Assembly: GCA_963556255.1 (NCBI GenBank)
Contig: OY744613.1
Location: 40,705,409 to 40,769,408 of the forward strand
Origin: Allolobophora icterica
Lineage: Eukaryota; Annelida; Clitellata; Crassiclitellata; Lumbricidae
Reading direction: 5' to 3'
DNA length: 64,000 bases
How positions within the stretch are numbered: the stretch's first letter is position 1; each line of letters opens with the position of its first letter. The position numbers and the translations under genes were made by a program. Below the pieces are notes generated by a model. It was given only the letters and a program-made list of their open reading frames with translations, was not told the origin of the DNA and searched no databases. This document shows, in pieces, positions 47,165-58,178 of this stretch.

Positions 47165-47524
47165 CTTTTAAGAAATGTCGGCTTCGATTGAAACTATCAG
47201 CCGTCCACTTGACTTTAACTTGAATGTCTCCACCATTTGTAATCAATCTTTTAAACACCGTTTCAATAATATTCTTCATATGTCCACTTTCAGACATTTC
47301 TTGAAGATGATCTACATCTCTTAATTCCAGACAATGGAAGTAGAGGGCGACACTGTGACCAACTTTGGCACCAATCAATCTCAGCTGAACCAATTCCCAG
47401 ATCCGATTACTTTCAGGTAAGGATCGATCACCGAGTAAATTAGTTATTCCTGTAACAATTTGCGCCTCCGCCTCGTCTACTTCCACCCCAACTGTCTCTA
47501 ATGTAGCGTCTGTCTGCACGAGCA
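47165..47524 (-). CDS. TRADD-N-like exon (unit II)
   Basis: A 360-bp phase 1-1 exon, single copy here. Residues include LVQTDATLETVGVEVDEAEA, ITNLLGDRSLPESNRI, LVQLRLIGAKVGHSVALYFH, EMSESGHMKNIIETVFKRLI and IQVKVKWTADSFNRSRHFLK. Compared with unit I there are about ten substitutions and no gap. The alternating hydrophobic strands and amphipathic helices suggest the TRADD N-terminal alpha-beta sandwich. The alternative is an uncharacterised invertebrate domain. It would follow two CARDs in the same product. Confidence 0.5.
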
Positions 47525-47615
47525 CTGAATAACAAATATCAAGGAAACAAGTATTCAATATTATGATTTCAGTCTAAAGTCGCATTTATTTAGTTCAGTT
47601 AGATGTCATACTTAA

Positions 47616-48607
47616 CCCTCAATGGTTCCTTGGGGTGCAATCTGCACCCCCTGACCGTTTCTATGCCTACTCACGTGTTATTATTAAAATTTCAGCAGTT
47701 ATCTTCTAGGACATTGTAAGTGTACCATTTTTTCCTATAGTCATGCATAAAACGATGAAAAAAGAGTTGACGTCAATTTTTGCCAGCACAGGTTCATCGG
47801 GGGTGCAATTTGCACCCCAAAAATTATGACGTTGATATGATGAACAAATTTAGGTAATTGGTGCTAATTACTGCAATAATTTGTTATGTTATTATATTTT
47901 AGAACACTTCCTGATATTAGTTTGACCTTTTTAGAAGTCAGCCATTTTCTTTTGCTTACATTTCAAGTATTAGAAAATAAATAACACCATGGCTAGGTAT
48001 TCCACAGATGATGCTCTTTGACTGATTATGGAAGAGGATACAGAAGTTGATGAAGGTGAAGGTGATGCCGATGATAGTGAAGATGGAGATTATTTGCCTG
48101 AAGTTGGTACTGCCTCTGATAACGAAGATCATGTGTCCGAGGAATTCGACGAATCAGAAGATGTCAGTGCGTCTGACGAGGAGCAGGTAAATGAACCATC
48201 TACTGCACGGAATACAAGAGGAAGAGGTCGTGTAAGAGCTGCAACTGCCCTGCTCAGAAGACCGATCATGGATGCAATCCAACTTATAGAACTGGACTCT
48301 GGAGAATTCAAAGCAGGAACTGAGATACCAGCTAAAGTGAAGAGGACACAGGGACATTGTCATCTGTGCCCGCGCGAGTTTGACAGGAAGACGCGCAAAT
48401 TCTGCGATAAGTTCTGTAGGCCTGCTTGTCCGGCACACTCTGTCAATGTATCAAGAAAACACTGAACAGTATGTTTATATAAAATACATGGTATTCGATT
48501 ACCGGAAGACAGAGCGTATCCTGGATTTATATTCTCAAACAAATAGGGGGTGCAGTTTGAACCCCAAGGACCTGGAACGCAACTTCCTGACAAGGGCCCA
48601 TTGAGGG
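47616..48607 (+). mobile_element. piggyBac deletion derivative, 992 bp
   Basis: Flanked by TTAA (47612-47615 and 48608-48611) with inverted ends CCCTCAATGG and CCATTGAGGG. Both subterminal regions carry 'ttggggtgcaa-ctgcacccc' palindromic stretches. TTAA with CCC termini is the piggyBac signature. Absent from unit I. Confidence 0.92.
47990..48465 (+). pseudogene. piggyBac transposase: N-terminus fused to C-terminal Cys-rich domain
   Basis: From ATG 47990 the frame reads MARYSTDDAL, a TGA at 48020, then LIMEEDTEVDEGEGDADD. A second ATG at 48028 keeps a 145-codon frame. Its first half is acidic, as in piggyBac transposases. It then passes straight to HCHLCPREFDRKTRKFCDKF and CRPACPAHS, the C-terminal cross-brace zinc domain that binds the transposon end. 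The whole catalytic DDD domain is deleted, but the join is in frame. The product could not catalyse transposition; if expressed it could bind termini and act as an inhibitor. Confidence 0.75.
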
Positions 48608-48669
48608 TTAAACAGAAAAGAGGAATATAAGCTGTCATAGTACAAGAAACATAATGTCAAAGTACGTAC

Positions 48670-48975
48670 CCCCGCCTTTCTCGAATATTTCTGCAATGTG
48701 ACTTTGATTGGTAGCATGAAGACATTTGATTGTCTGCCAATAGCTGCTTAAGCTGCATCTTCTCATTAGTTTAATAAGTTCTTCGTTTTTCTCGTAAGAT
48801 GTTGGCTTCGAAGAAATGAATTCCATCTGTCTCTTATTGATGACTCTAGTAGAAAACAATCGAGAAAGTAGATCGCATGTGTCCAGGAAATCAACCAAAA
48901 ATTCTTCGTTTGCATCGATTATTGAGACTTCTTTCGCACCCAAAGGCCAATCTCCATCAAATTCTGGTTTATGTT
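48670..48975 (-). CDS. CARD-b exon (unit II)
   Basis: A 306-bp phase 1-1 exon, TTCTAG acceptor and GGGG|GTACGT donor. It encodes EHKPEFDGDWPLGAKEVSII, NEEFLVDFLDTCDLLSRLFS, INKRQMEFISSKPTSYEKNE, LIKLMRRCSLSSYWQTIKCL and NQSHIAEIFEKGGG. It is two residues shorter than unit I in the first long helix. The CARD assignment rests on helix spacing and the terminal A-IFEKGG turn seen in all three CARD types here. Confidence 0.7.
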
Positions 48976-49696
48976 CTAGAATCCAAATAGCGACCAACAT
49001 GAACAATTGAGACACTAACAATATCATTAATGCAACAAACCATACAGTCTAAGAGTGAGTAGTAAGATAATACATATCAAATGTCACATATCAAATAGCA
49101 CAATACATTGAGCGTCTTCCTATGTGTGGAAAGTGTTGTCGTCTTCCTGCCTTTCGATCTAGAGGGGCAACAATGCACCGCCGTTCGCCATTATATATAC
49201 GAATGACCGTTATTATAGGAAGCCTGTGACAGTGAAATCGTAACCTCTGTCGCAAGTTATGGTGAAGATATCGAGTTTATGTTTCTAGAACATAAACTCT
49301 ATGTCATAATAAATTCATCTTTGTAAAATATAAACAGAATGGTACCACTGCTATATTGCCTTTCCGAGTCGACTGGTGCCAACTTCAACTCGTAACATCT
49401 ACTCTCAAGTTGTAAGCTTCTATAAAATTCTACTGAGAGTTAATTCCGGAGGTGCGGGACAGTTATGTATATCAAGGTATATACCAAGGGCAATGATGCT
49501 TGGGGGGGAAGCATGGGCGCAGAATTACTGTTAGTTTGGGAAGAGCGTGATAAATGAAAACGATGAAGGGTAGTTAATTGTCCGAAAAGAAAGAACAGAG
49601 TGACTCATCTGTTGACAAAGATGGAAGAGAATTTGAAATTGGGTTGGAGGAGTCGAATATGATTAAACGGTGAGATACAGATTAAACTAAACTGAC

Positions 49697-49985
49697 CTCC
49701 ACTTGCAATCAAATAGTTCGCAAGGTGAGTCTGATTTGAATCTTTTAGAGCCTCGATCAGTTCTTTGAATTTCCTTTTAACTAGGATGTGGTCAATGATC
49801 TTCGAGTTTCTTTTACGATAAGGATGTTTATCCCTGATATCATCGATTTCCTCTTCGGATAAAGCATTTCTGGTGCGAAGTTTGCTAAGCAATCCAAAGT
49901 CTGGATCCATCCGTTCTTTGAGAAAGTCCTTGTGCTGTGATACGTCTTCGTTAATATCTTGCAGGAATAGCAATGCATTTGCCAT
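49697..49985 (-). CDS. CARD-a, probable first coding exon (unit II)
   Basis: A 289-bp exon starting ATG (MANALLFLQDINEDVSQHKD), ending GGAG|GTCAGT in phase 1. The CARD helices are FLKERMDPDFGLLSKLR, SEEEIDDIRDKHPYRKRN, KIIDHILVKRKFKELIEALK and THLANYLIASGG. The upstream AAAGCAAACAATG context agrees with unit I. This makes the upstream gene a tandem-CARD adaptor with a TRADD-N-like domain. The promoter was not identified. Confidence 0.65.
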
Positions 49986-49989
49986 TGTT

Positions 49990-50373
49990 TGCTTTTATCT
50001 GGAAGTCAGCTAAAATCATGAACATGCTCAATTGTAATGCCTAACTTTATTTTTGAGGAACGCTAGGCCTAATACAATGCGTGTATGTGTGCGTTCATTT
50101 ATGTATCTATGTATGTATGTATCTATATATTCATATATCAACGTATGTTTTTAAATATTTATTTTGTTTATTTGTATATATTCAGATATACGCATATAGC
50201 TGTTGTATATGATGTATGTCTGTTCAGCTTTGCGTATTTATTTACGCCTCAAAACTCATTACTTCTCACTGGCTTTCAATCATATGGATATCTAATTGCT
50301 CTTCACCTGGCGGCTGACTAACCGCGCCTCAGATTCGCATTTCTGTGTGACTTTGCGCGCGTTAAAAATGTTT

Positions 50374-50445
<72 letters not shown>

Positions 50446-50924
50446 TGTGTACTGTAATCTATGTGTGCATGAGTATGAATCTTGTGTAACTTGCATGTAT
50501 CATGTAATCGTAAACTCCAACTTTCTAAATCGCTATTCTAAAGCTAAGCATAAAGCACCAGCTTCTTCACGAGCGCTGCGTCGTTTCAGAAGAGCTGTCC
50601 AGAATGATGCCCAGTGGAGGTCCGCGTCCGGTTGCCAGAGAAAGAAAGGAGGCAGATCAGTTGCTAAGGCGGGTTTCGTTGAGGACGAGAAAGCTTGGGA
50701 GGCGGAAGATCAGGTAGATTTTAGGGTAGGAATTATTCTTGAAGAGGTGAAACTTCATTTTAATTGGAAAGCCTGTGGGCCTGTGGGGGCGATAAGTAGA
50801 GAAGCCTGAAGCAGATAACGGTAGATGAGTGGCGGAAATGGTCGAGGAACTGAATATGCGGAACTGAGAATATGCATATATACACATATATATATACATA
50901 TATATACATACATATATATATTGC
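49990..50924. other. 5' flank of the unit II gene
   Basis: Aligned with 24690-25390. Contains (TAA)n at about 50376-50444 and TATA-rich repeats at 50876-50920. No constrained frame. Confidence 0.5.
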
Positions 50925-51145
50925 GGGATACGGAAATTTCGCCCCCGGAAGAATCGCCCCCGGAAGATTCACCCCCGGATAAAAATGTATCTAAGACTAG
51001 AAGCGGGATCTATGATGAAAATGTAACTAAGGCTAGAAGCTGGATTAACGATGAATCTTCCGTGGACGAAAGTTCCGGGGGGGCGAAATGTCAGGGGCGA
51101 ATCTTCCGGGGGCGAATCTTCCGGGGGCGAAAAGTCCTAGAGCCA
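50925..51145. mobile_element. Small fold-back element with GGGGGCGAA arrays
   Basis: The left arm repeats TCGCCCCCGGAAGA and the right arm repeats TCTTCCGGGGGCGA, in inverted orientation around a short core. The flanks TATATTGC (50917-50924) and TATACTGC (51146-51153) match at 7/8. Unit I has the empty site at about 25390. The architecture resembles the element at 8953-10179. Confidence 0.75.
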
Positions 51146-51315
51146 TATACTGCAGTGTATGTCTGTTGCTTGTATGCATTTGTGTGGTACATATTTATGC
51201 ATGTATATTGTATGTATGTATACGTGTGCTGGGACCTATGTATATTTTATAGTACAGTATCTAGCGCACCACGGCAATGAAACAGATGGCATACGAAGCT
51301 CTGTCATCCTATATG

Positions 51316-52023
51316 CAGTGATGGGCACTAAACAATTTTTTTTCAATTAACTAAAACTATTTTCCTACTAAAAAAATAGTTTAACTAAAGTTGGCAACTG
51401 ATTTTGGAAATTAGTTGACTAAACTAAAAAAAGTAGTTAAACTTTTTCCAACCTTTTTTCAACTTTTTACGACAAACATTTTCACAATAAAAGAGGTTAA
51501 GGGAACTGTAATAATCCAGAGCGTCAATGACAATTTCACCTTCAAACTATGCAATGTGTACTGTTCTGGCATACAGTTACATGTGTACTGTAAGTAGTGT
51601 ATGAATTTGAAAACACAGGCTGTTAATGCTAAAACCATGCAGTGTTAAAATGTTTTTGCTGACAGTGTTCAATGTTCACTGTGGAAAAATAGTTGCATAT
51701 TGCTGATTTTTTAAGTTAAACTTGTTATTATTATTATTATTATTAATGAGCTTTTATATAGCGCCCCTTCAAGGTTATCTACTCAGGAGCGCTCCTACTC
51801 CAACCACGGCTAAAGAGAGTAGTTTTTAAGTTTGCAAGAAACAAGGTAGAGTGAGTCATAGGGACCAGGCGAAGTGCAACAGGAAGGCCATTTAGCAACT
51901 AAAATTTTAAGTTAAACTATGGTTTTAACTAAACTATTTTTTTAGTTAAACTTCTTCCTTAACTAGAATTTTTTAGTTAAACTAAAAGTTAGCAACTTTT
52001 TAGTTAACTATTGCCTATCACTG
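51316..52023. mobile_element. hAT-type element, 708 bp
   Basis: Ends CAGTGATGGGCACTA and, inverted, CAGTGATAGGCAATA. The flanks CCTATATG and CCGATATG match at 7/8. Unit I has the empty site (CCAATATG near 25533). A LINE 3' tail (about 51727-51900) is nested inside. Many 'agttaactaaa' type subterminal repeats. Confidence 0.85.
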
Positions 52024-52272
52024 CCGATATGCAACGCCCTCGCATGTTGGAAAAATAGGCTGATTTGAGTGAAATTGCAGCATGATTTCTGACTAGTAAT
52101 AAATGCTTGGTTTTTCAGCGTTTATCTATTAGCCCAGTGTTCAGGACCTTTCGATTCGCAGAAGTTGCCGTTTACTTCTCTGTTTAACATTTCTAATGCA
52201 CTGCACCGCGAGATAAAATTTCCTATGGTGATTACATAGAGACGAACCCGCAGCCGATAGACCAATTAGGCT

Positions 52273-52540
52273 AGCAACCGATAGATCATTTAGCAACCGA
52301 TAGATCATGTAGCAACCGATAGACCATTTAGCAACCGATAGACCATTTAGCAACCGATAGACCATTTAGCAACCGATAGACCATTTAGCAACCGATAGAT
52401 CATTTAGCAACCGATAGATCATTTAGCAACCGATAGATCATTTAGCAACCGATAGATCATTTAGCAACCGATAGATCATTTAGCAACCGATAGATCATTT
52501 AGCAACCGATAGATCATTTAGCAACCGATAGATCATTTAG
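52273..52540. repeat. 19-bp minisatellite, 14 copies
   Basis: Unit AGCAACCGATAGATCATTT with a C/T variant at one position. Unit I holds a single related unit at about 25738-25758, so expansion occurred after duplication. There are no unique spacers, so this is not a CRISPR. Confidence 0.95.
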
Positions 52541-52739
52541 TAAACGTGTCACCGATAGACAACCGTGTCACATCCTATGCTTAACGGACCACTGAGAATC
52601 ATCAATTACAAAATATATACAACATTTGCCTGGAATAACCTGTTGTGTCGTAATATATTCCAGGACCTTGCGATTCGCCCGATAGATCATTGAAGACGAA
52701 AGTTGAAGAAAATGAGCGCCTCCTCTAATTTTTCCAAAT

Positions 52740-53020
52740 ATGATGATTATGATGATGCTGATGATGATGATGATGACGACGACGATGATGATGATGATGA
52801 GGAGGAGGAGGACGAGGAGGAGTTCTCTGCCCGAAGGCAGGTCCATTGGCTTTATACCACACGTGGATGAGACGAGTGAGGTGGTTTCGCGTTGCCTTCG
52901 TCACAGACAATTACAGTGGGTGAGCAACTTGTCCAAGGTAGCTACGCTGTGGCTAAAGGTAGATTCGAACCTGCGACCCACCGGTTAAAAGGCACAGAAC
53001 ATACCGCTACACCACCGTCA

Positions 53021-53025
<5 letters not shown>
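52740..53025 (-). mobile_element. tRNA-derived SINE (unit II copy)
   Basis: Partner of 25952-26395. On the minus strand the head has TGGTGTAGCGGTATG (A-box) and GGTTCGAATCT (B-box). The (CAT)n-type tail at 52740-52800 is degenerate. Confidence 0.75.

Positions 53026-53089
<64 letters not shown>
53026..53089. repeat. (TA)n microsatellite
   Basis: About 32 TA units where unit I has only TTTATTTATA, so it expanded after duplication. Confidence 0.97.
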
Positions 53090-53091
<2 letters not shown>

Positions 53092-53981
53092 ACCTTACTT
53101 TACTTGAGCCTTGGCCAACCATGGCGTTTAGCCAATAACAAGAGCTTTAACCTAAACATCGGTCAGCCATAGCGTCGAATTGATAGTCATAGTCACAGGC
53201 TGGAATGACTACAATAATTTACAGACAACGCGGTCTCCATAAGCATCAGTTATATGTAGGCTACGCCTATAATAGCGTGTAGGCTTACTTTATAGGTTGT
53301 TTTCACGCATCAGTTAGTAAACATAAAGAAGGAGCGATGCCTATATAACTTTTTCATCCTTTATACAGAGGTTAGGCATAGGCCCTATGCATAGATAAAT
53401 AATGGAAAATCACCGTTGCACAAGTTCTTATAAAGTGCCCCTCAGGGCTATAGTATTTTCGCGGTAACAACAAATACTGAAATCCAATTTCTTCAGAATA
53501 ACGTACCCCACCCAATCTGAGCCTTCAGCTTTAATTATCAACCTAGACTAAACCTACCCACTTCAGGGAGCTTGTGTTTACTCGCCTTGCAACTGACCAC
53601 TCCCAGTTGGCTTTACGGATGTTGACATAGCTTCCTGTTGAAATCGTGTAGGATTTAAATGTGTATCATGGTGTCGTAGCCTATTCTTTCGTCCATAATC
53701 TTTGGTCTTTAGTCTAAATGAAAACATAATGGTCGACACATTAATTACTACTCACTCCTGTCGATCAAATACTCATTAATAACTTACCAAAATGAAATCA
53801 ATTTATGAACTGTTCACATACTCATTCTAACATTGCAATGCATACAAAGTTCCGCCCACTGTTCTCAATGCATGAGCGCTGTCTATAATCGTTTGAAGAA
53901 TAGCCCACTGTAACACACATGCAGATCCTTTGTGCTCAGTCTAATAGTAAAGGCCTATATATAGTCCACATGTATGCCTAC

Positions 53982-54145
53982 CACCACTTTCCTCTAAGGG
54001 GGTTTTCTTGGTTGGCAGCCGGCCGTCAGCTTAACCTGTCTTGGACCCCAAACGTGATATATTATGTACCTGTACATATGTTATTGTGTATGACGTCAAT
54101 CATCTTTGATATGACGGCGTCGTTAAATAAACGTATTTTAAGTAA
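53982..54145 (+). mobile_element. Short retroposon, 164 bp
   Basis: Flanked by direct repeat GCCTAC (53976-53981 and 54146-54151). Unit I has the empty site at about 27292. It contains GGCAGCCGGCCGTCAGCTTA, ends with a TTAAATAAACG-type tail, and has no coding capacity. It is a SINE or a truncated LINE end of unknown family. Confidence 0.7.
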
Positions 54146-55018
54146 GCCTACAGCAATCCGCCATATACATTAAATGCACTACTTTGAAGGCTTGTAAAAC
54201 GATACGATCAGCGCAATAGGCCTACTCATGCAGCAAATCGCGTGATTTGCATCGTGCTGGTAGCTAACGCTATTATGCTAGCCTATTTTCTTGCAATGCC
54301 ATATTACGATTTTATATCACATAAAATTACTGAAAAAATTAACTATCACGACTCTCGCTGAGTTACAAGAGTTTCTTCCTCACGAGGATGCTATAATAGG
54401 CCTACAAATATCTACACTCTCCCAAGATTTCGCTACCTTGTTCCCAGGCACGTTACTCTGCCTCGTGTGAATGTGGTCCTCCTTGTTCAGAATAGTCATT
54501 CGTTTACTTTTAAACAAAAAAATACTTTTAATTATATTTTTTAATCGACGGCTAAAGCTCTCTTGAACCAGAAAAACTAAGACTCAACTGGTGGTAAGGA
54601 ACTTCTAAATTTAGAATAGCAGTTTTGTTGCTTTGCATTTTAAAGTAGTACATATTAAATAATCTGCTTCACTTTGTGAAAAATTGCTACCTTTTTCTTA
54701 AACCTTAAGCTTTACGCTGTGAATCTGTCAAAATAAGAAAGTACTATCGAGAAACTTGTTTCCGTGATTATCTAAAATTCTATGTCTCGGGAGATCGTCC
54801 TATAAGCCCAAATATGTATAGGTTCTCTGAAGACTGCCTGGCTACGCCACCGATGTTGACGTGAAGTCTGATACCGTGATACGGTGATACTCTGGTTAAA
54901 GAATAAAGAATAAAGTAATCGACTAATCGTAACAGAAACACGACGTGTGACATTCGTATATTACATTCTAGTTAGTTAAGTTAACAATTTGTTAATCAAT
55001 AATAACTAATAATAGATC

Positions 55019-55133
55019 ATGTCGAGTCATTCCAGTGCCAGTGGTCCGCCCTTGAAAAGGCTTCGACAAACCTTACTGTCATTTTCACGGATTCAAGATC
55101 CACACTGTGTTCAGCACAGACTACAATTTAAAG
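55019..55133 (+). CDS. Possible short first exon next to the viral insertion (unit II)
   Basis: ATG opens MSSHSSASGPPLKRLRQ, then TLLSFSRIQDPHCVQHRLQF, a 38-codon frame leading to AAAG|GTATGC. A basic, Ser/Pro-rich start with PPLKRLRQTLLSF recalls the N-termini of hAT-derived or zinc-finger MYM-type proteins, but no downstream exon is visible. The copy in unit I is broken. The viral element starts 10 bases after the proposed donor, so any downstream exon would be pushed beyond the element. Low certainty. Confidence 0.35.
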
Positions 55134-55143
55134 GTATGCTGTA

Positions 55144-55465
55144 AGTAGTAGGGAAGTGACTATACGAGCTCATTTTACCTATCCTTGGTTCAAATCGCTA
55201 CCTAGTAGGTTCACAAACAGTTTTTAACCTTTGCTACAGGTTAAAAAATCCACGCCATGCACAAACCTATAGACACGGGTAAAATAATATCAACCGATAA
55301 CTAGGTAAAGGATAATCCTGTGTGCACGAATCTATAGACACGGGGTATAAACCCCACAAGCCCCTCATCGTGCGACATCACGACCATCGTATGACGCGCC
55401 TATGAGCCACAGGATGAAAATATTTTTTCTTAAAACAGCTTAAAGACATACCACCCTAATATAAA
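55144..55465. other. Left terminal noncoding region of the viral element
   Basis: Presumed terminal inverted repeat. It holds two copies of CTATAGACACGGG (about 55269 and 55333) and paired 'gtaggttcacaaac' and 'aaacctatag' stretches. No gene. Confidence 0.55.
55460..55465 (+). promoter_or_regulatory. TATAAA abutting the PolB start codon
   Basis: TATAAA is immediately followed by ATG at 55466. The same abutting arrangement occurs before the genes at 60080, 63282 (minus) and the stub at 58125 (minus). TATAAA lies 2-5 bases before the genes at 59965, 62234 and 62658. Confidence 0.6.
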
Positions 55466-58063
55466 ATGGAATACAAGAAGAAAACTGTTATCGAATTAAG
55501 AAAAATCGCCAAGCAGAGCGGCTTGGCTGGATATACGAGACTGCGGAAAGCGGAGTTGATCGCTAAAATCAAAGCTAACGAGACCCAAACGCTAATTCCC
55601 TCACATGTTGCACCTTTGCAGGTTGAAACCCCAACACAAACACCCACACCAGCACGAAACATTTACGACAAAACTATGTCGGCGATTAAAACGTGTGCTA
55701 AGGTGATTGAAAGGAACATACCTAAGCACCCAATGAAAATCGTAAAGGAGAACTTTGGGGTAATGCAAACAAAAATTACTTCATATTTTAGGAAAGTAAT
55801 TAATAAACCAAAGTTTGAAATTCATCAAACAGCTTCGGCCATCAAAGGCTTCACGAAACAATACACGGTAAAGGGAGCTAAGGGTATCGATGCCACATCG
55901 TTTCTTAACGTCGTTCGAGCACAGGCGGTTGACTTGTTGTTAAAAAATCGTCAGACAAAGACCAACTTTGTCCTTACCTGCACAATGGAGCGCGTTGACA
56001 TGAAGACTGGAGAAGTAGATTCCAAAGATTTTCCATTCGTTTCAAGGACTGAGGTGATTCTAGACTCCACCGATGTAAACGAAATTTATAATACCGCGAA
56101 AGATAAAATTATTGAGTCGATGGCAACCTTCCAGATGCGTGGTAGTAACTGGCGACTCAGAGCGGTTCAAAAATTAGAAATCAACACGGTTGTTTATAAA
56201 CCGCTGAAAGGTAGTTCTTACATTCCACTACCGAAATGTTTGGCGAGGAAAGAGGGAATTATTAATATGAAGAACGAAGACGAAGAATGTTTCAAGTGGT
56301 GCGTAACGAGAGCCTTAAACCTAGTTAACAAAAATGCAGAAAGAATTACGAAAGAGTTAATCAAACAGTCTGAGGAACTTATCTGGTCCGGCATCGAATT
56401 CCCAGTAGCAGCGGATGCTAACGTTATAAGCGGGTTTGAGAGAAATAATAATATTAGTATTAATGTTTTTGGTTATGAGATAGATGTTAACCTGTTCCCA
56501 CTATATTTATCAAAGCATGAGAACGATCGGTGTGTAGATCTATTACTCATTTCTGACGGAGAAAAGAAGCATTATTGTTGGATAAAGAACTTTAACAGAC
56601 TGATGGTGGCGCAAACGGACAAGTCTGTTAATTCGATGCACTATTGTAAAAGATGCTTAATAGGATTCAGAAGAAAAGATTCGCTACGCAAACACACCGA
56701 GTACTGTTCCCAACACGAAGCTCAAAAAATAGAACTTCCAGAACCGGGAACTATGTTGAGTTTTAAAAATTATTATAGAAAGATGAGAGTCCCCTTTGTA
56801 GTTTACGCCGATTTCGAAAGTTTTATTAAGCCTATAGACACTTGTCAACCAGATCCTAACACGTCCTACACCAACAAATATCAAAAACACATTCCAAGTT
56901 CTTTCTGTTATTACATAAAATGTTTCGATGATGACTTATATTCGAAAGCCCCCGTAATGTTCACAGCGAAGAACGAAGGCGATGATGTAGCGCAGATATT
57001 TGTAGACACTCTTATAGACGATATAAAAGATATTTACAAGCGATTTAAATTTCCAAAAGACATGATATTTGGGAAGGAAGACAAGGAGCTATACGACTCG
57101 GCTACTGTTTGCCACATTTGCGAAGGCGAACTAGGCGACGATCGAGTTCGAGACCACTGTCATTTAACTGGAAAATATAGAGGGGCCGCTCATAAAATTT
57201 GTAATCTACGCTATAGAGTCCCTAAGTTTATCCCAGTACTGCTACATAATTTATCCGGATACGACAGTCATTTATTCGTAAAGAAACTACGAGGCGATGA
57301 TAACGAAAAGATTAACTGCATTCCTTGCAACGAAGAGAAGTATATATCGTTTAGCAGAGAAGTTGTAGTTGATAAGTTTGTGGGTAGAGAAGACAAGGAA
57401 GTAGAGGTTAAACGCGAATTACGTTTCATCGATAGTTTTCGATTTATGGCTTCGAGTCTCGACGCTTTATCGAGGAACTTAAGCAAAGACCAGTGTAAAA
57501 ATGTAAACAAACACTACTCTAGTAATCAGCTCGATCTCTTGCTTAGAAAAGGAGCGTATCCTTACGATTACGTCGATTCCATCGATCGACTGAACGAAAC
57601 AGAACTACCACCGAAGTCGGCATTCTATTCGAGACTTAACGACTCAGACATTAGCGATGAAGACTACAACCATGCACTAGCGGTATGGAACGAATTCGGA
57701 TTTAAAACGTTCAGAGAATATCACGATTTATATAACCTGTCCGATGTTCTCCTGCTCGCCGACGTGTTTGAGAATTTTAGAGACGTGTGCTGTGAGAACT
57801 ATGGTCTAGACCCCGCTTGGTATTATACTTCTCCGGGGCTTGCTTGGGACGCCGCATTAAAGTTGACTGGAATAGAGTTGGAGTTGTTGAGCGATTACGA
57901 TATGATACTAATGGTCAAACATGGGATAAGAGGTGGTGTCAGCACAATTTCACATCGTTATGGGCAGGCAAACAATAAGTACATGCCCTCGTTTGATGAC
58001 AGCAAACCTTCATCATTTATAACCTATTTAGACGCTAACAATTTGTATGGATGGGCTATGTGT
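55466..58063 (+). pseudogene. polB: Protein-primed-type DNA polymerase B, truncated at motif A
   Basis: The frame shows a SAP-like helix pair (residues 7-36), a C2HC-like zinc motif (394-414, YCKRC then H then C), exonuclease motif I YADFES (447-452), an HNH-like Cys/His cluster (549-579), exonuclease II NLSGYDSH (595-602) and exonuclease III YNLSDVLLLAD (756-766). It then reaches polymerase motif A DANNLYGWAM (856-865). All later palm, fingers and thumb motifs, including the YxDTD-type motif C, are missing. After codon 866 the sequence switches to an unrelated reversed segment, and the open frame runs on to 58243 without meaning. A complete polinton PolB is roughly 1,000-1,300 residues. Role in an intact element: replication of the linear genome. 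This copy should be inactive as a polymerase. Confidence 0.9.
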
Positions 58064-58068
58064 AAGAA

Positions 58069-58125
58069 TCAAACACTTTTAATCTTATTCTCTTTCGCTA
58101 ACTTGTGTAATTCTGGCAGCTTCAT
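58069..58125 (-). pseudogene. Start of a second SAP-domain gene (18 codons)
   Basis: On the minus strand TATATAAA abuts an ATG that opens MKLPELHKLAKENKIKSV before a TGA at the junction with polB. LPELHKLAKENKI is the first helix of a SAP-type domain, like the start of PolB (VIELRKIAKQSGL) but clearly a different gene. It would be the last gene of the capsid strand, cut off by the same event that cut polB. The remainder is missing from this window. Confidence 0.6.
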
Positions 58126-58178
58126 TTTATATACTACAAGAGTGTCTTTAAACAAGAAACTTATTTTCATACAGACGA

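Larger units (their letters stand above)
33025..55143. repeat. Segmental duplication unit II
   Basis: The diverged partner of unit I (10511-31143), in the same orientation and about 22 kb away. It carries intact versions of the same exons, copy-specific insertions and the viral element at its right border. Confidence 0.9.

Noticed and set aside
52273..52540. Direct repeats that might suggest a CRISPR array
   Set aside because: Head-to-tail 19-bp units without spacers, in an animal genome; it is a minisatellite.
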